From NCBI RefSeq assembly GCF_001905735.1, contig NZ_LISW01000002.1, forward strand, positions 1,400,426 through 1,464,425: a stretch of DNA of 64,000 nt. The letters run 5' to 3'. Positions 8,209-17,698 of the stretch are shown piece after piece. Position 1 is the first letter of the stretch; each line of letters opens with the position of its first letter. The notes under the pieces were generated by a model. That model was not told the DNA's origin, did not search any database, and saw only the letters and a program-made list of their open reading frames with translations. This DNA is from Streptomyces sp. CB01249 (GTDB taxonomy: Bacteria; Actinomycetota; Actinomycetes; Streptomycetales; Streptomycetaceae). Position numbers and translations under genes: made by a program.

Positions 8209-9728
8209 TCGTCGTCCCCGGTCAGCGGCTGGTCGGAGGCGGGGATGATGCGGGCCGACAGGTCCGGGTCAGCCATCTCGCGGTCGAAGGGGAACATCGG
8301 GCGGCGGATGCGGTGGTGGCCCAGGCGCACCAGGTCCTGGTCCACGCCGCCCGGGGTGAGCGCCATCTTCCAGCCCACGGACATGTCGAAGAGCTCGGGC
8401 TCCAGGTAGCCGATCTTCACGATCACGATGTCGGCGCCGCGCGGGTCGAGGCCGAGGTCGGTGAAGTCGTGCTCGTGGTGGTACGGCTTGCGCAGCTCCG
8501 TGAGGATCGCGTACACGCTGCCCACCCGGATGACGACCTCGGTCCGCGCGTCGCGGTCGCCGTGCCGGACCGAGTGCACCGTGCCGGTGAGGGTGACCGG
8601 GCCCGCGTGCCGGTCGTCCACCTCGGCCCCCGCGGTGACGGTGACCGTGGCCCCGACCCCGGCGGCGGCGGCCTTCGCGACGGCGGCCGGTCCCGGCACC
8701 GAGGCGTAGATGACGGTCGGGCCGTCGTCCTCCTGGAACTCCGGACGGGCCAGGAGCCGGGTCAGCCCCCAGGTCATGTCACCGGAGCCGCCCGCGGTCG
8801 GGTTGTCCCCGGTGTCGCTGATGAAGTACGGGCGCTGGTCGGAGCCGAGCGCCTCGTCCAGGATTCCGTCGAAGGTGCCGGTCGGGGCCACGAACGCGAA
8901 GTCGTCGCGGGCCTTCCAGAAGCCCTGGGCCAGCCGCTCGGCCCCGGCCGCCACGGCCTCCCGGTCGGTGCCGGTGACCACCACGGCGGCACGGTTGCGG
9001 GGCTCGTCGGCCCAGGCGTAGCCGACCCAGATCGCCGCGTCGGTCACGCCGTCCACGGCCTCGACGTCGGCCACCGCGGCGTACACGCTCTTCGCCGGCT
9101 CGATCCGGGTGGAGGTCTGCTCACCGGCCAGCAGCACCGGGACCGGCACCCACGCCTTGACCGGGCGGGGCGCGCCCGAGGTCAGCAGCCCGACCAGATT
9201 GCGGGCGGCCCGCTCCTTGGTCTCCATGTGGTCCTCGTGGGGGGCCAGCCGGTAACAGGTGATCAGGTCGCTGCCGTGGACGAGTTCACGGGAGACGTTG
9301 CCGTGCAGGTCCATCGAGGTGGAGACGATCACGTCGGGGCCGACGGTGGCGCGGATGCGGTCCAGCAGGACGGCCTCCGCGTCGTCGACGCCCTCGACGG
9401 TCATCGCGCCGTGGATGTCGTACCAGAGGCCGTCCGGGCGGGGCAGCGCGGCGAGCCGTTCGATCAGCTCGTCGGTCAGCTCCTGCCAGGCGTCGGCGGT
9501 GACGGTGCCGCCCGGCAGCGACTTGCCGACCAGGGCGCCGTGCCAGTCGGCCGCCTCGCGCAGCTCCTCGCCGGGGGCCAGGAAGGGGTAGCGGTCCAGC
9601 ACTTCGGCGCCGCGCGACGGGTGGAAGGCGGCGGCCCGGGTCCGGGCGGGGGAGAAGGTGGAGGACTCGATGCCGAGCCCGGCGATGGCGATGACCGGGC
9701 GGGGTGCGGCGGTGCGGGATTGCGACAT
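8205..9728 (-). CDS. M81 family metallopeptidase (MlrC-like)
   Basis: 507 residues. The N-terminal half matches M81/DUF1485: GLGIESSTFSPART, DGLWYDIHGAMTVEGVDDAE, STSMDLHGNVS and CYRLAPHEDHMETKERA. The D-x-H-G and H-E-D-H elements are likely metal ligands. The C-terminal half, with FISDTGDNPTAGGSGD, matches the MlrC C-terminal domain. MlrC of Sphingomonas opens linear microcystin peptides; actinobacterial relatives have unknown substrates. The gene sits between the ROK regulator (22 bp away) and cutC (4-bp overlap) and is transcribed with them. It is presumed cytoplasmic as no signal peptide is visible. Confidence 0.85.
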   Translation of the reverse strand: MSQSRTAAPRPVIAIAGLGIESSTFSPARTRAAAFHPSRGAEVLDRYPFLAPGEELREAADWHGALVGKSLPGGTVTADAWQELTDELIERLAALPRPDGLWYDIHGAMTVEGVDDAEAVLLDRIRATVGPDVIVSTSMDLHGNVSRELVHGSDLITCYRLAPHEDHMETKERAARNLVGLLTSGAPRPVKAWVPVPVLLAGEQTSTRIEPAKSVYAAVADVEAVDGVTDAAIWVGYAWADEPRNRAAVVVTGTDREAVAAGAERLAQGFWKARDDFAFVAPTGTFDGILDEALGSDQRPYFISDTGDNPTAGGSGDMTWGLTRLLARPEFQEDDGPTVIYASVPGPAAVAKAAAAGVGATVTVTAGAEVDDRHAGPVTLTGTVHSVRHGDRDARTEVVIRVGSVYAILTELRKPYHHEHDFTDLGLDPRGADIVIVKIGYLEPELFDMSVGWKMALTPGGVDQDLVRLGHHRIRRPMFPFDREMADPDLSARIIPASDQPLTGDDE

Positions 9729-9750
9729 GGCTCCTCGTAGGGGTCGGGCG

Positions 9751-10971
9751 TCAGGGGTGGCGGGGGGCGAGTGCGCCGATCCGGTCGGTTCCGCCCACCT
9801 CGTGCAGGGCGTGGGCCAGGGCGCGCTGGAGGGCGAACTGTCCGGCGCCGACCAGTCCGGCGTCGGCGCCGAGCCTGGTCCGCTCGATGGTGAGGTGTTC
9901 GGTGACGAGCGGATGGCAGCTCTCGTAGAGCCGGCTGCGTACAGCGGCGACGAACTGCTCCAGGGTGGAGAGGATGCCGCCCAGGTAGACGGCGTCCGGG
10001 TTGAAGAAGTTGACGTTGGCGGCGAGCACCTGGCCCAGGTAGTCGCCGGCCCTGCGGACCGTGCGGGTGGCCAGTGGATCGCCGTCCAGGGCGAGACGGG
10101 CGACGTCCTCGGTGCTGTTCACATCGGCGCCGCGCTCGCGCAGGATGCGGACCAGCGCGGCGCCGGAGGCCACGGTCTCCAGGCAGCCGGTGTTGCCGCA
10201 GGAGCAGGGGATGCCGGCACCGGCGTCGATCCGGATGTGGGTGATGTCCCCGGCGGCGCCCTGCGCACCCCGGTACAGGCGCCCCTCGACGATCACGCCC
10301 GCGCCGATCGCGGAACCGATCTTCACCATGATCGTCTGGGCGCTGCCGTCGGGCCGGACGGTGTGCTCGCCGACCGCCATGCAGTTGGCGTCGTTGTCCA
10401 CGGCCGCCGGGACGCCGAAGCGCTCCTGGAGCCATGCGGCGACCGGGAAGCGGTTCCAGCCCGGCATCCGCGAGGGCCGGACGACCGCGCCCGCCTCGGT
10501 GTCGACCGGTCCGGGCAGCGAGAGCCCGACCCCGCGCAGGCGGCCGGTTTCGCGCCGGGCGGCCAGGGCCTCCAGGGCCTCGGCCAGCCGGGGCAGGGCC
10601 GCCTCCGGTCCGTCGGCGATCAGGAAGGGGACCGTCGAGACGTCGGTCAGGCCGCCGCCCGGCAGGACCACACCGATCCTGGCGTGCCGGCCCCCGAGGT
10701 CGGCGGCAACGGCGAAATCGTCACGGCTGCCGACCCGGAGCGCCTTGCGGGGGCGTCCGCCCGTGGAGGACTGGGTGCCCTCCTCGGCCACCAGACCGCG
10801 ATCCACCAGGTGCCCCACGGCGAGGGAGATGGTGGAGGCGGCGGCCCCCAGACGCTCGGCGAGTTCGGCGCGCGACGTTGCCTGGCCCGAAGCGATGAGT
10901 TCCAGAACACGCACGGCGAGGGACGGGGTCCCTTTGGTGGCCTTGCGGTCCCACGCACTTATTCCAGTCAT
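9751..10971 (-). CDS. ROK family transcriptional repressor
   Basis: 406 residues. Residues about 15-75 form a winged helix (VRVLELIASGQATSRAELAERLGAAASTISLAVGHLVDRGLV). The rest is a ROK sugar-kinase-like domain with VDNDANCMAVGE, the AAGDITHI segment and the zinc motif CSCGNTGCLE. ROK repressors of this build (NagC/XylR type) respond to sugars or sugar phosphates. It heads an operon with the M81 and cutC genes and is divergent from the ABC importer, so it probably controls both. The ATG at 10971 is used; a TTG two codons upstream is less likely. An AGTAACTT motif lies in front of this gene and again before the importer. Confidence 0.9.
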   Translation of the reverse strand: MTGISAWDRKATKGTPSLAVRVLELIASGQATSRAELAERLGAAASTISLAVGHLVDRGLVAEEGTQSSTGGRPRKALRVGSRDDFAVAADLGGRHARIGVVLPGGGLTDVSTVPFLIADGPEAALPRLAEALEALAARRETGRLRGVGLSLPGPVDTEAGAVVRPSRMPGWNRFPVAAWLQERFGVPAAVDNDANCMAVGEHTVRPDGSAQTIMVKIGSAIGAGVIVEGRLYRGAQGAAGDITHIRIDAGAGIPCSCGNTGCLETVASGAALVRILRERGADVNSTEDVARLALDGDPLATRTVRRAGDYLGQVLAANVNFFNPDAVYLGGILSTLEQFVAAVRSRLYESCHPLVTEHLTIERTRLGADAGLVGAGQFALQRALAHALHEVGGTDRIGALAPRHP

Positions 10972-10977
10972 GTACAA

Positions 10978-11159
10978 AGTTACTTCCGCAACGGGGTATG
11001 TGGCGCAGACGATACGCCCGCACTTCGCACTGGGGAACAGTGAGATGTAGGAAGTAGGTCACCCGCAATAGCCCTTATATCCCCTCAATCCACCCCAAGA
11101 GGTCGGGGTATATCGGGCGGGGCGACTTTTGTCGAATGTGCAGTAACTTACTTGTTACT
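10978..11159. promoter_or_regulatory. Divergent control region with shared AGTAACTT motifs
   Basis: The 288-bp gap between the ROK repressor and the importer lipoprotein holds a dyad AGTAAC-N6-GTTACT (11142-11159) on the importer side. A matching AGTAACTT on the minus strand (10978-10985) lies just before the repressor start. The shared motif on both flanks suggests operators for the ROK protein (inference). The rest is relatively AT-rich with no gene. Confidence 0.5.
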
Positions 11160-11259
11160 AATTCTTGTTTGTTTCTTCGGCGACTGCGGCGTTAGCTGTC
11201 GTGAACGCAGCGCCGACCTCCCCCGAGCGGCTGCGGGCCCTATCAATCCGAGGAGTGTC

Positions 11260-13077
11260 ATGATCCTTAGCCGCACGGTGAACAGCCGCCGTTGGGCCCT
11301 CACCGCGGGCGCCGCCACCACCGCGGCCGTACTGCTGTCCGGCTGTTCCGGCGGGGGCACGACCTCGTCCGGCTCCGCCTCGTCGGACAGCATCAACTAC
11401 GCGCTGCCGGCGAACTTCACCCCGAACTGGATCCTCCCGGTCGGCACCGCCGCCCACCTGAACACCAACAACTCCTCGATATCCCAGTCCCTCTGGGAGC
11501 CGCTGATCGCGTACGACGGCTCCACCGGCAAGGTCGGCTGGAACAAGGACAACTCGCTCGCGACCGCCGCCGACTTCGCCGAGGACAGCAAGAGCGTCAC
11601 GATCACGCTCGGCGACCGGCACTGGAGCGACGGCGAGAAGATCACCTCGCGCGACGTGCAGTTCTGGTTCAACCTGGTCAAGGCCAACAAGAAGGACTGG
11701 GCCAGCTACAGCCCGGGCAAGGCGCCGGACAACTGGACCGCGCTGAAGATCGTGGACGACACGCACTTCACGATCACCTTCGACAAGGCGTACAACACGC
11801 AGTGGATGCTCGCCAACGAGCTGAGCATGATCCGCCCGATGCCGCAGCACGTCTGGGACAAGACCAGTGACGCGGGCAAGGTGTCGGACCTCGACCTCAC
11901 CCCGGCGGGCGCGAAGAAGGTGTGGACGTACCTCAACACGGCCGCCAAGAAGATCTCCGGGTACGCCACCGACCCGCTCTGGAAGACGGTCAGCGGCCCG
12001 TACACCATCAAGTCCTTCTCCACCGCGGGCAAGGTGCAGCTGCTGGCCAACGCCAAGTACGACGGCGGCGGCAAGGCCAACATCAAGACCGTGAACCTGC
12101 TCCCGTTCACCACCACGGACGCCGAGGAGAACGCGCTGCGGGCCGGCACGGTCGACTACGGCTACATCAACGCCACCAACCTCAGCCAGGAAGCGTCCTT
12201 CACCGCCAAGGGCTACACCCTCAAGCCGTGGGCCGGCTGGGCGATCACGTACATGCCGTACAACTTCAACAACCCCACCATGGGGCCGGTCTTCAAGCAG
12301 CTCTACGCCCGCCAGGCGATCCAGATGTCGGTGGACCAGGCGACCCTGTCCAAGGTCATCTTCAACGGCACCGCCGTCTCCACCTACGGGCCCGTCCCGC
12401 AGGGCCAGACCTCCTCCTTCGTCTCCGCGGCGCAGAAGGCCAACCCGTACCCCTTCTCCACCGCCAAGGCGAAGAAGCTGCTCACGGACCACGGCTGGAC
12501 CGAGCAGAACGGCGTCATGGTCTGCACCGACGCGGGCAGCGGTGACGACCAGTGCGGCGCCGGGGTGGACAAGGGCACGAAGTTCAAGATGCAGGTGCTC
12601 TCGCAGTCCGGCTCGACCGTGACCGACAACCTGATGAGCGCGCTCCAGTCGTCCTTCGCCAAGTCCGGCATCGGCTTCGGAATCAAGACCGCACCGGTCA
12701 ACTCCGTCCTCTCGCAGGCGGGCCAGTGCGACGCCAAGGATTCAGGCTGCAAGTGGCAGCTCTCCTTCTTCGGCAGCGCGGGCAGCTGGTACTTCCCCGC
12801 CTACCCGAGCGGTGACTCGCTCTTCGCGACCGGCGGCGGCTCCAACTTCGGCAGCTACTCCAACCCCGCCGTGGACAAGCTCGTCGAGAAGACCACCACC
12901 GACTCCTCCGACGCCGCCATGCAGAAGTACAGCGAGGCCCTGGCCAAGGACCTGCCGGTGATCTGGCTGCCGGAGCCCGACTACCAGGTCTCCGTCGTCA
13001 GGAGCGGCCTCGGCGGCTTCGCCCAGGACTCGCTCGCCAACTTCCACCCCGCCATGTGGAAGTGGACCAAGAAGTGA
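11260..13077 (+). CDS. Dipeptide-type ABC transporter substrate-binding lipoprotein
   Basis: 605 residues. The signal peptide ends in a lipobox LLSGC with C29 as the lipidation site. The mature protein matches SBP family 5 (Opp/Dpp/NikA type): SQSLWEPLIAYD, WSDGEKITSRDVQFWFN, the ALRAGTVDYGYI region, and a C-terminal DLPVIWLPEPD. It would capture peptides or oligosaccharide-like ligands outside the membrane. The ATG at 11260 is chosen because CGAGGAG (11250-11255) precedes it and it yields the signal peptide; an in-frame extension to 11152 reads through the promoter. Permease genes follow 50 bp later. Confidence 0.93.
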   Translation: MILSRTVNSRRWALTAGAATTAAVLLSGCSGGGTTSSGSASSDSINYALPANFTPNWILPVGTAAHLNTNNSSISQSLWEPLIAYDGSTGKVGWNKDNSLATAADFAEDSKSVTITLGDRHWSDGEKITSRDVQFWFNLVKANKKDWASYSPGKAPDNWTALKIVDDTHFTITFDKAYNTQWMLANELSMIRPMPQHVWDKTSDAGKVSDLDLTPAGAKKVWTYLNTAAKKISGYATDPLWKTVSGPYTIKSFSTAGKVQLLANAKYDGGGKANIKTVNLLPFTTTDAEENALRAGTVDYGYINATNLSQEASFTAKGYTLKPWAGWAITYMPYNFNNPTMGPVFKQLYARQAIQMSVDQATLSKVIFNGTAVSTYGPVPQGQTSSFVSAAQKANPYPFSTAKAKKLLTDHGWTEQNGVMVCTDAGSGDDQCGAGVDKGTKFKMQVLSQSGSTVTDNLMSALQSSFAKSGIGFGIKTAPVNSVLSQAGQCDAKDSGCKWQLSFFGSAGSWYFPAYPSGDSLFATGGGSNFGSYSNPAVDKLVEKTTTDSSDAAMQKYSEALAKDLPVIWLPEPDYQVSVVRSGLGGFAQDSLANFHPAMWKWTKK

Positions 13078-13127
13078 GCCGGGTCGCCGACCACGCGCAC
13101 CACTGAGCCGAAGCGACCGGAAATCAC

Positions 13128-14087
13128 ATGAGCACTTCCAAGTACCTCCTCAGGCGGGTCCTCCAGGCCGTCGTGGTGATCGTCATCGTGACGATCGTGG
13201 TCTTCGGTCTGCTGCACGCCCTGCCCGGGGGTCCCGCACGCGGGATCCTCGGCCCGCAGGCCACCGCGCAGCAGATCACGGCCTTCAACCACGAACAGGG
13301 CCTCGACAAGCCGCTGCCCGTGCAGTACTTCTACTACCTGAACCAGCTGCTCCACGGTGACCTCGGGACGTCGTACACCCTCAACGAGCCGGTGTCCCAG
13401 CTCATCACCGAACGGCTGCCGAAGACACTGCTCCTCACCGTCCTGTCGGCCGTCGTCGGCCTCGTGCTGGCGATCCCGCTGGGCATGTGGCAGGCCATGC
13501 GGCGCAACAAGCCGGCGGACTACATCATCACCACGCTGAGCTTCATCGCCTACTCCACGCCCGTCTACTTCCTCGGGCTCGTCCTGGTGCTGGTGTTCAG
13601 CCAGGCGCTGCCGTGGTTCCCCTCCCAGGCACCCCAGGGCGACACGCTCGCGCAGGTGTTCTCCGAACCGCAGGCGCTGGTGCTCCCGGTGGTCGCGGGC
13701 GCCGCCTCGATGATCGCGGTGTTCAGCCGCTACATGCGGGCGGCCACCCTGGAGAACCTCTCCGAGGACTACGTCAGGACGGCGCGGGCCGGCGGTTCCC
13801 GCTCCCGCGCCATCCTGTGGCGGCATGTGTTCCGCAACTCGCTGACCCCCGTGGTCGCCATGCTCGGGTACTACGTGCCCGTGCTGTTCGGCGGTGCGCT
13901 GGTGGTCGAGCAGCTCTTCAACTACCCCGGTATGGGGCTGCTCTTCTGGACCGCCGCACAGTCCTCCGACTACCCGGTGCTCCTCGGCTGTGTGCTCGTC
14001 ATCGCGATGGCCACGGTGACCGGGACCCTCCTCGCCGACATCGTCCAGCGGGTCATCGACCCCCGAGTGAAGGCAGGCCGGGCATGA
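13128..14087 (+). CDS. ABC transporter permease, DppB type
   Basis: 319 residues with six predicted membrane helices. The first is at about 10-30 (LQAVVVIVIVTIVVFGLLHALPGG), and the family EAA-like loop ARAGGSRSRAILWRHVFRNSLTPV lies near residues 215-240. The P-G-G-P-A sequence after the first helix is typical of DppB/OppB. It forms the membrane channel with the next gene product. Its stop overlaps the start of the second permease (ATGA). Confidence 0.95.
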   Translation: MSTSKYLLRRVLQAVVVIVIVTIVVFGLLHALPGGPARGILGPQATAQQITAFNHEQGLDKPLPVQYFYYLNQLLHGDLGTSYTLNEPVSQLITERLPKTLLLTVLSAVVGLVLAIPLGMWQAMRRNKPADYIITTLSFIAYSTPVYFLGLVLVLVFSQALPWFPSQAPQGDTLAQVFSEPQALVLPVVAGAASMIAVFSRYMRAATLENLSEDYVRTARAGGSRSRAILWRHVFRNSLTPVVAMLGYYVPVLFGGALVVEQLFNYPGMGLLFWTAAQSSDYPVLLGCVLVIAMATVTGTLLADIVQRVIDPRVKAGRA

Positions 14088-14983
14088 GCGCCGTCATCCA
14101 GCCGGGCCAGGTGCCCGGCAAGGTCACCGCACCCGCCACGGCGTCGGGGACCCGCCTCGCGGTCCGGCGCTTTTGCCGCAACCGGCTCGCGGTCGTCGGG
14201 CTCGGCGTCGTCGCCTTCTTCTTCCTGTTCTGCTTCGTGGGCCCGCTGGTGTACTCCACCGACCAGACCCACACGCTGCTCGACCAGGTCAACCTGGCCC
14301 CCAGCGGTTCCCACTGGCTGGGCACCGACGCGGTCGGCCACGACGTGCTGGGCCGGCTCATGTACGGCGGCAAGGTGTCGCTGATCGTCGGCCTCGCCGC
14401 GGGCGTGCTCGCCACCGTCATCGGCACCCTGTGGGGCGCCGTCGCCGGTTACGCGGGCGGCTGGATCGACGCGGTCATGATGCGCGTCGTGGACGCGGGC
14501 ATCGCCATCCCCGCCCTCTTCATCCTGCTGGTCGTCTCGGCCATCACCACCCCGGACCTGACCGGGCTGATCGTCATCCTGGGCTTCGTCTCCTGGCTCG
14601 TGCCGTCCCGGCTGGTCAGGGCGGAGACGCTGACCCTGAAGAACCGCGACTACGTGCTGACGCTCCGGGCCATCGGCGGGACGCACGGCCGGGCGATCGT
14701 CCGGCACATCCTGCCGAACTCGGTCTCGACCATCATCGTCGCCGCCACCTTCCAGATCGCCGACGCCATCCTGCTCGTCGCCTACGTCTCCTACCTGGGC
14801 CTGGGCGTCCAGCCGCCGTCCACCGACTGGGGCGGCATGCTGTCGGCCGGCCTCACCGCCGCCTACTCCGGCTACTGGTGGCTCATCATTCCGCCCGGCC
14901 TGGCCATCATCCTGGTGGTGTGGGCGTTCAACGCGATCGGGGACGGGCTCCGCGACGCATTCGACGTGAGGGGACGCGGATGA
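14084..14983 (+). CDS. ABC transporter permease, DppC type
   Basis: 299 residues. The N-terminal cytoplasmic part RRFCRNRLAVVGLGVVAFFFLFCFVGPLVY is characteristic of DppC/OppC, as is HWLGTDAVGHDVLGRLMYGGKVSLIVG after the first helix. The ATPase-contact loop is RAIGGTHGRAIVRHILPNSVSTII. The start is the ATG overlapping the dppB-type stop; longer frames upstream are shadows. It overlaps the ATPase gene by 4 bp, so translation is coupled through the operon. Confidence 0.95.
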   Translation: MSAVIQPGQVPGKVTAPATASGTRLAVRRFCRNRLAVVGLGVVAFFFLFCFVGPLVYSTDQTHTLLDQVNLAPSGSHWLGTDAVGHDVLGRLMYGGKVSLIVGLAAGVLATVIGTLWGAVAGYAGGWIDAVMMRVVDAGIAIPALFILLVVSAITTPDLTGLIVILGFVSWLVPSRLVRAETLTLKNRDYVLTLRAIGGTHGRAIVRHILPNSVSTIIVAATFQIADAILLVAYVSYLGLGVQPPSTDWGGMLSAGLTAAYSGYWWLIIPPGLAIILVVWAFNAIGDGLRDAFDVRGRG

Positions 14984-16689
14984 CCGCCACCCAGCGCCCC
15001 GCCGCACCGCAGGCCGGGCCGATCCTCGAACTCGACGACCTCGGCGTCGTCTTCACCACCGAGAGCGGAGAGGTACCCGCCGTCCGGGGCGTCTCCCTCC
15101 ACGTCGAACCCGGCGAGACGCTCGCCCTCGTCGGCGAGTCGGGCTCCGGCAAGTCCACCATCGCGTTCGCCGCGATGGGCCTGCTCAGCGGCAACGCCCG
15201 GACCACCGGCAGCGCCGTCATCGCCGGCACCCAGGTCGTCGGCGCCCGGGAGAGCGACCTCGCCGCGCTGCGCGGCCGGACCGCCTCCATGGTCTTCCAG
15301 GAGCCGGCCACCGCCCTGGATCCGCTGACCCGGGTCGGCAGGCAGATCGCCGAGGTGATCCGCAACCACCGCGAGATGTCCGCCAAGGAGGCCGCCGCCG
15401 AGGCCGTCGCCCTCCTGCGCAAGGTCGGCATCCCCGAGCCGGAGAAGCGGGCCACGGCCTACCCCTTCCAGCTCTCCGGAGGCCAGCGCCAGCGCGTCGT
15501 CATCGCCATGGCCATCGCCAACGACCCCGCCCTGCTGATCGCCGACGAGCCGACCACCGCGCTGGACGTCACGGTCCAGGCCGAGATCCTCGACCTGCTG
15601 CGCCGGCTCGCCGCCGAGAGCGGTACGGGCGTGCTGCTGGTCACCCACAACATGGGCGTCGTCGCCGACTTCGCCGACCGGGTCGCCGTGATGTACCGCG
15701 GGGAGATCGTGGAGACCGGACCGGTCGAGGACGTGCTCCTGCGCCCGTCCCACGACTACACCCGCCGCCTGCTCGGAGCCGTGCCCCGGCTGTCCGTGGC
15801 CGAGGCGGACAAGGCCGCCCCGGCCGCCGTCACCGAGGCCCCGGACACCGAGCCGGTCGCCGAACTCCGCGACGTCTCCGTGGTCTTCGGCCGCGGCAGG
15901 AGCGCCGTACGGGCCCTGGACGGCGTCTCCCTCGCCGTGCACCCCGGCCAGACCCTGGGCCTCGTGGGCGAGTCGGGGTCCGGAAAGTCCACCGCGTCCC
16001 GGGTCGCGCTCGGCCTGATCGCGCCGACCTCCGGCACGGTCTCGCTGTTCGGCACCGATCTGGCGCGCACCCGCTCCCGGGCCCGCCGTGCCCTGCGCGC
16101 GGGCATCGGCGTCGTCCTCCAGGACCCGGTCGCCTCGCTGGACGCTCGGATGACGGTGGGCGAGTGCGTGGCCGAACCGCTCAGGGTCCACCTCAAGGGG
16201 CTGACCGCCAAGGACCGCCGGAGCAAGGTGGCCGCCATCCTGGACCGGGTCCGGCTGCCGCGCGAGGTCGCCGACCGGGCGCCCCGGGAGCTTTCCGGCG
16301 GGCAGCGCCAGCGGGTCAGCCTGGCCCGTGCGCTGGTCCTGGAACCCCGGCTGCTGGTCGCCGACGAACCCACCAGCGCGCTGGACGTCAGTGTGCAGCA
16401 GGCCGTACTGGAAGTGATCTCCGAGCTCCAGGACGAGCTGGGCTTCGCCTGCCTCTTCGTCTCCCACGACCTGGCCGTCGTCCAGCACTTCGCCCAGCGC
16501 GTCGTGGTGCTGCGGGGCGGGCGCATCCAGGAACAGGGCCCCACCGGGCAGACCCTGCTGCACCCGGAGACCGACTACACCCGCGGCCTGCTGGCCGCCG
16601 TACCGGTGCCGGACCCGGTGGTCCAGCGCGGACGCAGGGCCGAGCGCCTGGCCGCCCTCGCGGCCGTACGGACGGAGGTCCAGGCATGA
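14980..16689 (+). CDS. Fused double ATPase of the dipeptide-type importer (DppD-DppF)
   Basis: 569 residues containing two complete ABC ATPases. Each has a Walker [10 protein letters not shown] (about residues 50-58 and 329-337), an LSGGQRQRV signature and a Walker [13 protein letters not shown] or [12 protein letters not shown]. Each half ends with the oligopeptide-transporter C-terminal stretch ([22 protein letters not shown]). The fusion replaces separate DppD and DppF subunits and would energise the two permeases. The 4-bp overlaps on both sides show a tightly coupled operon. Confidence 0.95.
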   Translation: MTATQRPAAPQAGPILELDDLGVVFTTESGEVPAVRGVSLHVEPGETLALVGESGSGKSTIAFAAMGLLSGNARTTGSAVIAGTQVVGARESDLAALRGRTASMVFQEPATALDPLTRVGRQIAEVIRNHREMSAKEAAAEAVALLRKVGIPEPEKRATAYPFQLSGGQRQRVVIAMAIANDPALLIADEPTTALDVTVQAEILDLLRRLAAESGTGVLLVTHNMGVVADFADRVAVMYRGEIVETGPVEDVLLRPSHDYTRRLLGAVPRLSVAEADKAAPAAVTEAPDTEPVAELRDVSVVFGRGRSAVRALDGVSLAVHPGQTLGLVGESGSGKSTASRVALGLIAPTSGTVSLFGTDLARTRSRARRALRAGIGVVLQDPVASLDARMTVGECVAEPLRVHLKGLTAKDRRSKVAAILDRVRLPREVADRAPRELSGGQRQRVSLARALVLEPRLLVADEPTSALDVSVQQAVLEVISELQDELGFACLFVSHDLAVVQHFAQRVVVLRGGRIQEQGPTGQTLLHPETDYTRGLLAAVPVPDPVVQRGRRAERLAALAAVRTEVQA

Positions 16690-17621
16690 ACGCGTACGAC
16701 CGCAGGCTCTTCGCGGGCGTGGACATCGGCGGCACCACCACGCAGGTGGTCCTCTGCGACGACGACCTCACCGTGCTGGACCGGGCCGAGACCGCCACCC
16801 CGGCGGACCGGGGCGGCCGGGCCATGACCGACGCGGCCCTGAACGCCCTGGCGCCGCTCCTGGAGCGCACCCCCGGCCGGCTCACCGGCTGCGGGGCCGG
16901 TGCGGCCGGGGTCGTGGACTCCGTCACCGGGCGCATCCTCGTGGCCAGCGACTCCTTCACCGGCTGGGCCGGTTTCGGAGTCACGGACGCCCTGGAGGAG
17001 GCGCTGGAGGTCCCGGCCTTCCTGGACAACGACGTCAACGCCTTCCTGTACGGGGAGACCTCGGGCGGCGCGGTCCGCGACGAGCGGGACGTCCTCGGGA
17101 TCACCCTGGGCACCGGCGTCGGCGGCGCGCTGTGGAGCGACGGCGCGCTGTTCACCGGCCCGCACGGCGCGGCCGGCGAGATCGGGCACATCCCCGGCTT
17201 CGGCGATCTGCTCTGCTCGTGCGGTGGGCGGGGCCATCTGGAGACCCTGGCCTCCGGCCGCTCCATCGGCGCCCGTTACGCGGAGCGCACCGGCCGGCGG
17301 CTGACCGCCCGGGAGGTCGCGGACGCGGCGGGCGGCGGTGACGAGGACGCCCTCGCGGTGTTCCGGGCCGCCGGGGAGGGCATCGCACGGGCGATCGTGA
17401 TGACGGCCGGCGTCGTCGACATCACGACCGTGGTCGTGGGCGGCGGGGTCAGCCGTGCCTGGCCGCTGCTGAGCCCGGTCGTCCTTGCCGCGCTGTCCGC
17501 CGAACCGCCGGTCAGCGGACACCCCGTACGGCTGGTCAGGTCCGGCCTGGGCTCCGACGCGGTACCGGTCGGCGCCGCGGCCCGCGCGCGGCGGGAACTC
17601 GCGGTCGGCTCCCTGGCCTGA
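16686..17621 (+). CDS. ROK family sugar kinase-like protein
   Basis: 311 residues without a DNA-binding domain, so a probable kinase. The phosphate-binding FAGVDIGGTTTQVVL is at the N-terminus, and LDNDVNAFLYGE carries the catalytic Asp. The zinc motif reads CSCGGRGHLE: the third Cys of the usual CxCGxxGCxE is His, which may still bind zinc. It is the last gene of the importer operon (ATGA overlap with the ATPase gene), suggesting that the imported ligand contains or releases a sugar or amino sugar to be phosphorylated. A strong terminator follows. Confidence 0.88.
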   Translation: MNAYDRRLFAGVDIGGTTTQVVLCDDDLTVLDRAETATPADRGGRAMTDAALNALAPLLERTPGRLTGCGAGAAGVVDSVTGRILVASDSFTGWAGFGVTDALEEALEVPAFLDNDVNAFLYGETSGGAVRDERDVLGITLGTGVGGALWSDGALFTGPHGAAGEIGHIPGFGDLLCSCGGRGHLETLASGRSIGARYAERTGRRLTAREVADAAGGGDEDALAVFRAAGEGIARAIVMTAGVVDITTVVVGGGVSRAWPLLSPVVLAALSAEPPVSGHPVRLVRSGLGSDAVPVGAAARARRELAVGSLA

Positions 17622-17647
17622 CCCCCGCGACGCCCCGCACAGGAAGA

Positions 17648-17680
17648 GAGGACCCCCGTCCCGCCCGGACGGGGGTCCTC
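17648..17680. terminator. Bidirectional terminator after the importer operon
   Basis: GAGGACCCCCGTCC (17648-17661) pairs perfectly with 17667-17680, with a 5-base loop. It lies between the ROK kinase gene and the convergent GH64 gene. Confidence 0.9.
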
Positions 17681-17698
17681 CCGGTCTGTGGGGTGAGG

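Noticed and set aside
11152..11259. N-terminal extension of the importer lipoprotein
   Set aside because: It would cover the operator dyad and destroy the lipoprotein signal peptide; the ATG at 11260 has a ribosome site.
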